A stretch of DNA of 62,125 nucleotides. Source: a virus. Of the stretch, positions 56,307-62,125 are shown piece by piece. The position numbers and the translations under genes were made by a program. A model generated the notes under the pieces. That model did no database searches. It was given only the letters and a program-made list of their open reading frames with translations, and had not been told where the DNA came from. Each line of letters begins with the position of its first letter. Positions within the stretch are counted from its first letter, which is position 1. The stretch lies in IMG/VR virus record IMGVR_UViG_3300023174_000172, positions 1 to 62,125 of that record. The stretch is one strand, 5' to 3'.

Positions 56307-59039
56307 ATGAATACGAAATTTAATAACACAATAGTAGAAACAAATGGAGTTCGCACAATAGCTGGTGGAGGAACAGGAACAACAACACTTGGATCATTAA
56401 GAGATAGTCTAGAGGTATTATCATTAAGCGGTGGAGTAATTTCTGCAAATACTACTACAAATGCACTTAGAATTACTCAAACGGGAACAGGAAATGCTCT
56501 TTTAATCGAAGATGATACAAATCCAGATTCCACTTCTTTTCTTATCGATCAAAAGGGAACACTTGTGATTGGTGCTAGTGCTGCATCAGGCACAGTTTCA
56601 AACGCAACTAGACTTGCTCAATTTGTTTCAATTGGTGCGCCTGGACTATCTCAAGGAGGAGGTTCGGGAAAGCGTATTTTCGAGTTAAGAAATCATGCTG
56701 ATTCTGGTACTTCCAACGTTTTAAGATTCATAAAAACACGCTCTAACGACTCGAACGATTTTCGAGTTTTTAATTATCCTTTATCTGCTGGAGATTCATC
56801 GGGATCAATACAGTTTTATGGTAATGCATCAAGTCTTGTTTCAATAGATGCTGTAAATAAATATGATACATTTGCGGGAAATCCCGCTCTAGGTTCTACG
56901 TTATTATTTGGTATGTTATCGGGTGGAGAAAGAGTTTATCCTTTAATATTAAATGAAAATAAAGTTGGGATTGGTGGAACTGACAATCCCAATGAAGCAT
57001 TAACGGTTGTTGGAAATATTTCTGCTACTGGAAATATTGGGATAGGTGGAGATATAAACGTAAAAAATAACGAAATTAATATATATGGCGATGCTGCTTC
57101 TTCTTTAGCTGGGCAAAGATATGGATTAAATTTAACTAATTTGGATAGTTTCGATCCCGGTCAGCCTTTAACCGTTGATGGACGCGCCAGAATTGTACAT
57201 GGGATGACATTTCAGGCAGGTATTAACAACTTTACTAACGGATCTGATCACACTCATGTTTTATGGGCCGCACAAAATAGAAATTTATGGCAGATGATTC
57301 AAAATGGAGGAAATTCAACATTCGATAAAAATTACTTTACTCTAACAACAGTAGGATATAATTCTACTCTAACATTTTTTAATGAAGCAAATATTTATAG
57401 TGTTGATACAACAAATTCTACCATAAATGCATCTTTTCCGTTTGCGTTATCTAATGTTAGAATTGCGTTTAATACTAACCAAACTCCAAATTTAATAGCT
57501 GGTGATTATGTTTCTATAGGTTTTAATCCGGGTGCGGCGGGTATCGTGGCAAATACCTATACCGGAACCGTAGCAAGTGGACCTACCTCGGTTACTATAA
57601 ATGGTTCTACTAGATTCCAGTATACATTTACCTTAAACATGTTCAATACATTGAATTGGGTAGAATCTAGTAAAGGATTGGAACTTGTAAGCGTAAATGC
57701 CAGCGGAAATAAAAATGTAAGAGTTTCAACTTCACCCGAAACATTAACCGGAACAAAAGTATCCTTACAAGGTAATTACAATAATATACCTAGATTTGTT
57801 CTTGTGACTATGAACGGTCACAACGCATACGAAGGAGAATCTGTGGTATTCAATAATCTTGTTAGTTTAATAGGAATATCGATTGGACAATGGAATGCTT
57901 ACGTAAGACATGTTATAAATGCTAATCAATTTGTTATATCTATTGGTAATCCGATTGGTGGATATGTCAACAGCACCGGAACAACCACAAACACAACTGA
58001 TTGGTTTATTGTTAAAGGTTCTACTGATGCTATACACCAATACAATGCAGCACTCCAACATTTAGTAATACAACGATTTCCGAATTCTGACACATCAACT
58101 ACTACAACAGGTGGAAATCGAGCCGTAGCACTAGGAAATTCGGCTGAAGTAGATGGTGATTTTTCTTATGCTTTAGGTTATAAATCAACTGTTACCGGAA
58201 ATAAATCAGTAGTACTCGGAGGAGAAAATAATTATGTCACCGGAAACAATTCTTCTATATTAGGTGGTAGTCATAATAGCATACAAGGAAATAATATATT
58301 TACTCTAGGTTCTAATTTAACAGCTTCTGTTGCAAATACAACCTATACAAATAATTTAAGTGTTATTGGAGATATGTATTCTTCTGGTAATATTATTTAT
58401 GATGGCAGTGAATTTATAAATAAATTACCAACAACATCCACTTTAACAACATCAGGAACTTTGTTTATAAATAATGGCGGTGCTACTGGAACATCAATTG
58501 CCTGTGCATCACAACAATTGTTTTTAGTTCCTATATGGGTTCCGACTGATTGCAAAATAAATCAAGCTGGTGTTTATACTTCTACCAATGGAACTTCGGT
58601 TGATATTAAAATTTGCATTTATGATGGAAAATTTGATGGACGACCCGGCAAACGAATAAGTCCGGTTATAACCGTTCCTACCGGAAATACTTCTGTTTTT
58701 GGTGGAAGCACAATTTCACCATCATTAACACTAAAAAGGGGCAATTACTATGCTGGTATTATGGCTTTTGGCGCATCGGCAAATTTAAATAGAAGTATAG
58801 CAGGAAATTTAAGTATGGCGAATGGATCGGCTTTAATGTCTGGTATATATAGAATGTTACCGGGTTATTTTGATCCGCAAGGATCTCATTTAATAACAGC
58901 CGTTTCTTCAGGATCGGAACCACCAGATGATTTATCATCAAGAACATTAGATACAGCGTCTGGTGCTGGAACAGGTATTACAACAACAATAAGATATAGA
59001 TTATCTGCTCCTTTTGTTTATTTTAAACTAGAAATATAA
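56307..59039 (+). CDS. Long tail fibre protein with YadA-like head repeats
   Basis: 910 residues. The N-terminus NGVRTIAGGGTGTTTLGSL is a common trimeric-fibre opening. Fibre modules follow (NALRITQTGTGNALLIEDDT, NPNEALTVVGNISATGNIG). Residues about 605-670 (AVALGNSAEVDGDFSYALGY, SVVLGGENNYVTGNNSSILG, GGSHNSIQGNN) are YadA-head-like left-handed coils seen in trimeric adhesins and phage fibres. The C-terminal ~200 residues form a beta-rich tip. Starts 5 bases after the previous fibre gene stop; no separate box. Confidence 0.85.
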   Translation: MNTKFNNTIVETNGVRTIAGGGTGTTTLGSLRDSLEVLSLSGGVISANTTTNALRITQTGTGNALLIEDDTNPDSTSFLIDQKGTLVIGASAASGTVSNATRLAQFVSIGAPGLSQGGGSGKRIFELRNHADSGTSNVLRFIKTRSNDSNDFRVFNYPLSAGDSSGSIQFYGNASSLVSIDAVNKYDTFAGNPALGSTLLFGMLSGGERVYPLILNENKVGIGGTDNPNEALTVVGNISATGNIGIGGDINVKNNEINIYGDAASSLAGQRYGLNLTNLDSFDPGQPLTVDGRARIVHGMTFQAGINNFTNGSDHTHVLWAAQNRNLWQMIQNGGNSTFDKNYFTLTTVGYNSTLTFFNEANIYSVDTTNSTINASFPFALSNVRIAFNTNQTPNLIAGDYVSIGFNPGAAGIVANTYTGTVASGPTSVTINGSTRFQYTFTLNMFNTLNWVESSKGLELVSVNASGNKNVRVSTSPETLTGTKVSLQGNYNNIPRFVLVTMNGHNAYEGESVVFNNLVSLIGISIGQWNAYVRHVINANQFVISIGNPIGGYVNSTGTTTNTTDWFIVKGSTDAIHQYNAALQHLVIQRFPNSDTSTTTTGGNRAVALGNSAEVDGDFSYALGYKSTVTGNKSVVLGGENNYVTGNNSSILGGSHNSIQGNNIFTLGSNLTASVANTTYTNNLSVIGDMYSSGNIIYDGSEFINKLPTTSTLTTSGTLFINNGGATGTSIACASQQLFLVPIWVPTDCKINQAGVYTSTNGTSVDIKICIYDGKFDGRPGKRISPVITVPTGNTSVFGGSTISPSLTLKRGNYYAGIMAFGASANLNRSIAGNLSMANGSALMSGIYRMLPGYFDPQGSHLITAVSSGSEPPDDLSSRTLDTASGAGTGITTTIRYRLSAPFVYFKLEI

Positions 59040-59043
59040 AAAT

Positions 59044-59340
59044 ATGAATACTGAAATGTATAAATTTGTCATAGATGGAATTGCTTATGATAATCGCACC
59101 TTAGAAACCACAAAAGAACAAAAAATAAAAATATTGAGAGAGCTTACTACACAAAATATAATAGAATTTGAAGGGATAGATTTGTTTACTCAAATAAATG
59201 CATCATTAAGTATTTATAATGAAGAAAGATCAGAAGAAATAAAAAATAAAATTTCTTATTGGGTAAATAGATATAATGCTGCTAAAATAAAAGTATTATA
59301 TGCTTTATCAAATGATGAAATTGATAATATAATTTTATAA
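59044..59340 (+). CDS. Small protein following the fibre gene
   Basis: 98 residues, helical, with an N-terminal MYKFVIDGIAYDNR strand pair. It is 4 bases after the fibre gene, where fibre assembly or attachment chaperones often lie, but no family is recognised. Confidence 0.65.
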   Translation: MNTEMYKFVIDGIAYDNRTLETTKEQKIKILRELTTQNIIEFEGIDLFTQINASLSIYNEERSEEIKNKISYWVNRYNAAKIKVLYALSNDEIDNIIL

Positions 59341-59342
59341 AA

Positions 59343-59353
59343 ATTAATTATTA
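59343..59353 (+). promoter_or_regulatory. Weak late-type box, ATTAATTATTA
   Basis: Partial match to the shared element, ending 2 bases before the ATG at 59356. Confidence 0.25.
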
Positions 59354-59355
59354 CT

Positions 59356-59499
59356 ATGAATACTGGCGCAGGAAAAGGAGACAAAGATAGGTCTACATAT
59401 AAAAAAGATTTTAAAAATAATTTTGATGCTATAAAATGGGAAAAATCCGAAAAATCTTCAATAATTAAAAAAAATAAAAAAATATATGTATATAAATAA
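59356..59499 (+). CDS. Small conserved-type phage protein
   Basis: 47 residues, ATG at 59356 and TAA at 59497. The opening GAGKGDKDRSTYKKDFKNNF followed by DAIKW matches a widespread short phage protein of the form GKGDxxR....(Y/F)xxNFDxIxW, whose function is unknown. The C-terminus is Lys-rich. The downstream late box overlaps its stop. Confidence 0.7.
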   Translation: MNTGAGKGDKDRSTYKKDFKNNFDAIKWEKSEKSSIIKKNKKIYVYK

Positions 59500-59501
59500 G
59501 T
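59491..59501 (+). promoter_or_regulatory. Late-promoter-like box, TATAAATAAGT
   Basis: Exact TATAAATA core (59491-59498), ending 7 bases before the ATG at 59509. Confidence 0.55.
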
Positions 59502-59508
59502 ATTAGAT

Positions 59509-60297
59509 ATGCGAGATTCGGATACAATTTTATTAGAAGATATTTATACTAACCAAATACTTTTAAACGAAGCTGCCCCTAGACAAAGAAGCCGAATTCA
59601 AGGAGCATGGGACCGAATGGCAGGAGGACCATTAGAGCATCCGACAAGCATGGCCAGAAACAATTTGATGGATGTTTATAGAGATGTTTGGGAAGCTTTA
59701 GAAAATGATTGGGAAGCAAATAACGCAACATCAAGAAATTCTCCTATTCCTATAACATTAGACTATTTGGCCGATTTCTTAAAAAGAAATTATCCGCAAA
59801 TAAATACATCACAAATTGTTGATCCTTTAGCCCTAGAATATTCTCGTAATGGTAATCTTAGCTATACCGACGAATTGGATGAACAAATTAGTGGCGATTT
59901 CTTATATGATGCATTAGCCGATTACTATGAAAGTATAGGTGGTATAAATAAAACGAATGCCAATCTTCCTAACGCTCAATCTACACAACAAACTAATAAT
60001 CCGCCCCCTTCCCCAAATCAACAACCTTCTCAAAATCAACCCCCTTCTTCAAATCAACAACCTAACAATCAAACTCAACCAAATACTACACCGAATACAC
60101 CAACAGCACCACAACCCACAACACCCACAAATAATAAAAAAACAAAATTACCATCTAGTAAGTCAAGGGAAATGTTTAGCGACGAAAAAAAGAAACCTAG
60201 CTTATGGAAAAGATATAAAAATTTTGCAAAAAATCAAGCCAAAACAGGTTATAGTGATGCTGCAAAAAGATCAAAATCTCAAATAGTACATACCTAA
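59509..60297 (+). CDS. Probable internal virion protein with prohead-protease site
   Basis: 262 residues. The N-terminus MRDSDTILLEDIYTNQILLN-E21-AAP contains LNE followed by Ala, the same context as the predicted gp23 cut (CLNE-AN). Short acidic leader peptides ending in (L/I)xE mark T4-type internal proteins processed by gp21. Residues about 30-145 form a helical domain (AWDRMAGGPLEHP, VYRDVWEALENDW). A Pro/Gln/Asn-rich disordered stretch (about 150-205) and a very basic C-terminus (KKKPSLWKRYKNFAKNQAK) follow and could bind packaged DNA. Late box upstream. Function is inferred. Confidence 0.7.
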   Translation: MRDSDTILLEDIYTNQILLNEAAPRQRSRIQGAWDRMAGGPLEHPTSMARNNLMDVYRDVWEALENDWEANNATSRNSPIPITLDYLADFLKRNYPQINTSQIVDPLALEYSRNGNLSYTDELDEQISGDFLYDALADYYESIGGINKTNANLPNAQSTQQTNNPPPSPNQQPSQNQPPSSNQQPNNQTQPNTTPNTPTAPQPTTPTNNKKTKLPSSKSREMFSDEKKKPSLWKRYKNFAKNQAKTGYSDAAKRSKSQIVHT

Positions 60298-60301
60298 AAT
60301 A

Positions 60302-60330
60302 TTGACACGGCTATAAACATTCTGTATGCT
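60302..60330 (+). promoter_or_regulatory. Sigma-70-type promoter for the methyltransferase operon
   Basis: TTGACA (60302-60307), 17-base spacer, TATGCT (60325-60330), 8 bases before the ATG at 60339. Confidence 0.75.
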
Positions 60331-60338
60331 GTGTATAG

Positions 60339-61415
60339 ATGTTCGTAATATATAATCAAAAAGAATGGTCGGAAATACTACAAGAATTTCCAAAACCAGA
60401 TAATTCTATAAAAGAACTTGTATGGGAAAAAACAAGAAATTTTCAGGTTCCTTTGGTAGAAATCGAAGAAATTGATGCAAAAGAAGATTTTGAAAAATTA
60501 AAAAATCTAGATACATCAACACTATTAAAAACCGACAATCTTTTCAGCAGATATGAATATACATGGGATCTAGGAAACAAATATATAGATTCTTGCAATG
60601 TCGGAAACAAGTCATCCAATTATTTTCATCAAGATATAAGATTTAAGTGTGATTCCATAAATTCTCCATCACCATATAGAACATGGAACGATAAGAAATT
60701 TTTCATGACTCTTTTAAATGCTCTATGGACCTTAAAGGTTAAAGAGGTTACATCAGAAACACTAAGAACCTGTATAGCTCTTAGAAAATACATAGCCAGC
60801 CAATTTAGACCATCAGCCGCAAAATTTATGTATGATTACTTTAAGGCTGAAACGGTATTAGATTTTAGTTCTGGATGGGGTGACAGGCTTTCTGGAGCAA
60901 TGGCATCAGATTATGTTAAATCTTATACAGGAATAGATCCAAATAAAAATCTAGTCGAAAATTACAATAAACAAATCGAACTTTTTGGTAATACTAAAAA
61001 TATTCAAATGATTCCAGAACCAGCCGAAGATGCTATTAAAAATCTAAATGATGAATTTGATCTAATATTCACCAGTCCTCCTTATTTTATAATCGAACGC
61101 TATTCCAAGGACTCTTCGCAATCATGGCAAAGATACAAAAAAATCGACAAATGGTTAAATGGTTTTTTATTTCCGGTATTAGAAAATTCTTGGAAACTAT
61201 TAAAAAACGGTGGTCATATAGCAATCAATATTAGCGATGTTTACTGCAATCATACCATAAACAGAATATGTGATCCTATGAATAATTTTATTGATGGATT
61301 GACAAATTCTACTAAAGTTGATAATTTAAACTACCGAATGATGAAAAGAACAAATAGTAAATCGGACAGAGAAGGAATTTTTGTAGAACCAAACTGGATA
61401 TGGAAAAAGAATTAA
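60339..61415 (+). CDS. DNA methyltransferase-like protein (SPPY type)
   Basis: 358 residues. The SAM-binding motif I is VLDFSSGWGDRLSGA (173-187), followed by the acidic end of strand 2 in YTGIDP. The catalytic motif IV is FTSPPYF (244-250), the DPPY/SPPY type used by N6-adenine and N4-cytosine DNA methylases. LLKNGGHIAINISDVY is the late conserved strand. About 170 N-terminal residues come before the fold and may recognise DNA. It is probably an early enzyme that protects or marks phage DNA. It overlaps the dCMP deaminase gene by 16 bases. Confidence 0.8.
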   Translation: MFVIYNQKEWSEILQEFPKPDNSIKELVWEKTRNFQVPLVEIEEIDAKEDFEKLKNLDTSTLLKTDNLFSRYEYTWDLGNKYIDSCNVGNKSSNYFHQDIRFKCDSINSPSPYRTWNDKKFFMTLLNALWTLKVKEVTSETLRTCIALRKYIASQFRPSAAKFMYDYFKAETVLDFSSGWGDRLSGAMASDYVKSYTGIDPNKNLVENYNKQIELFGNTKNIQMIPEPAEDAIKNLNDEFDLIFTSPPYFIIERYSKDSSQSWQRYKKIDKWLNGFLFPVLENSWKLLKNGGHIAINISDVYCNHTINRICDPMNNFIDGLTNSTKVDNLNYRMMKRTNSKSDREGIFVEPNWIWKKN

Positions 61416-61846
61416 AGTGGGTCAATAGATGGTTTCAGTTAGTTGATTTAGCAGCTTCTTGGTCTTATGATAAAACAAAGGTAGGAGCAGTAATCATACC
61501 AGAAAATTCGGATGTTCCATTAATCGGTTGGAACGGATTTCCTAGAAAAGTAAAAGATCTAGCCGAAAGATACGAAAACCGAGAATTAAAATATAAACTA
61601 ATTGTACATGCGGAAATGAATGCTTTATTGAATTCATCACACAATGGAATAAATGTAAAAAATGGAACACTATTCGTATCATATTTTCCTTGTAATGAAT
61701 GTGCAAAATCCATAGCCCAAGCCGGAATAAAGAAAATATATTATAAAAACAATGATCCTGATTTTTTTGAAAGATGGAAAGAATCTATAAAAATTAGTAA
61801 ATTAATATTTGACGAAACACAAATACATTACATAGAACATAAATAA
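61400..61846 (+). CDS. cd: Deoxycytidylate (dCMP) deaminase
   Basis: 148 residues. Zinc-site motifs are complete: H70-A-E72 in IVHAEMNALL and P97-C98-NE-C101 in FPCNECAKSIAQAGI. The N-terminal AASWSYDKTKVGAVII and GWNGFPR are typical of dCMP deaminases of phages. It converts dCMP to dUMP, feeding thymidylate synthesis. It starts inside the end of the methyltransferase gene. Confidence 0.92.
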   Translation: MEKELKWVNRWFQLVDLAASWSYDKTKVGAVIIPENSDVPLIGWNGFPRKVKDLAERYENRELKYKLIVHAEMNALLNSSHNGINVKNGTLFVSYFPCNECAKSIAQAGIKKIYYKNNDPDFFERWKESIKISKLIFDETQIHYIEHK

Positions 61847-61851
61847 TAATT

Positions 61852-62094
61852 ATGGGAAGAAAGAAAAAACAAATAGTTGAACGAATAATACTTAAACCAG
61901 AAATAGAAGAACCCAAAAAGAACGTAGGATTTTCTAAAAATAAAAAATTATGCGAAGAGATAACAAGAGGTTCGTGTTTAAGACCGGACATTTTTCTTAA
62001 AAACCGAGATTGTGATGATTGTTATTTAAATGAATTTTGTATAGCTCCTAATAAAATATTCTCAAAGGACAAAAAAAGAAAAAAGAACCATTGA
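61852..62094 (+). CDS. Small Cys-rich basic protein
   Basis: 80 residues, strongly basic at both ends. The middle has five cysteines (KLCEEITRGSCLRPD, DCDDCYLNEFC) that could form a zinc-binding fold. It lies 5 bases after the deaminase gene in the same early-type unit. The TGA stop lies inside the -35 box of the next promoter. Function is unknown. Confidence 0.65.
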   Translation: MGRKKKQIVERIILKPEIEEPKKNVGFSKNKKLCEEITRGSCLRPDIFLKNRDCDDCYLNEFCIAPNKIFSKDKKRKKNH

Positions 62095-62119
62095 CAAAGT
62101 TTTTATATTCTGATACATT
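62091..62119 (+). promoter_or_regulatory. Sigma-70-type promoter for a gene beyond the window
   Basis: TTGACA (62091-62096), 17-base spacer, TACATT (62114-62119) preceded by TGA (extended -10 type). By the pattern of the other three, the next ATG should lie within about 2-4 bases of the window end. Confidence 0.7.
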
Positions 62120-62125
62120 TTTTAT

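Overview
The window is a 62 kb piece of a large, AT-rich, T4-like contractile-tailed phage (Caudoviricetes). The diagnostic genes are a T4-type head cluster (neck protein, gp4-like head-completion nuclease, gp21 protease, gp22 scaffold, gp23 major capsid protein), a gp16-like small terminase, a gp44-like clamp loader subunit, and baseplate wedge proteins gp25 and gp6. A very large set of tail and fibre proteins follows. The host cannot be named. Starts mostly lack a Shine-Dalgarno sequence, while early-type genes carry ordinary TTGACA/TATAAT-like promoters.

Layout. 1-982: end of a structural gene and the neck gene. 1039-8500: head module with two related homing endonuclease genes, one ahead of the gp4 gene and one just after gp23. 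8537-9289: a Thr-Pro-linker protein. 9294-14673 (minus): two unknown genes plus a glycosylation cassette (GT25-like, GT4-like and GT60-like glycosyltransferases and UDP-galactopyranose mutase), joined by 4-base overlaps to the small-terminase gene. 14694-16368: a small gene, the clamp loader and an unknown gene. 16418-35690 (plus): baseplate wedge genes, then giant tail/fibre proteins. 35694-53591 (minus): an 18 kb block of twelve tail/adhesin genes carrying von Willebrand A, LamG, beta-propeller, Gly-rich and collar domains. 53687-59340 (plus): a membrane/coiled-coil protein, two fibre proteins and a small gene. 59356-62094: a small conserved protein, a probable protease-processed internal protein, a DNA methyltransferase-like protein, dCMP deaminase and a Cys-rich protein.

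Three threads tie the window together. (1) Eight Thr-Pro-rich, mucin-like tracts lie in seven structural genes on both strands, and the same window carries a GT60-like transferase (a family known for initiating O-GlcNAc on Thr or hydroxyproline) plus UDP-Galf synthesis. This suggests, but does not prove, a phage-encoded mucin-type glycosylation of virion linkers. (2) An 11-base element, NNTAA(A/G/T)TA..T, sits 2-11 bases before most transcription-unit starts on both strands and is missing at tightly coupled gene junctions. It is a good candidate for this phage's late promoter. (3) Three early-type genes have -35/-10 boxes with exactly 17-base spacers ending 6-8 bases before ATG, and a fourth such promoter runs off the window end. 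Both promoter classes imply leaderless or nearly leaderless mRNAs.

There is no gene-free stretch longer than 300 bases. I saw no tRNA, CRISPR, integrase or insertion sequence.
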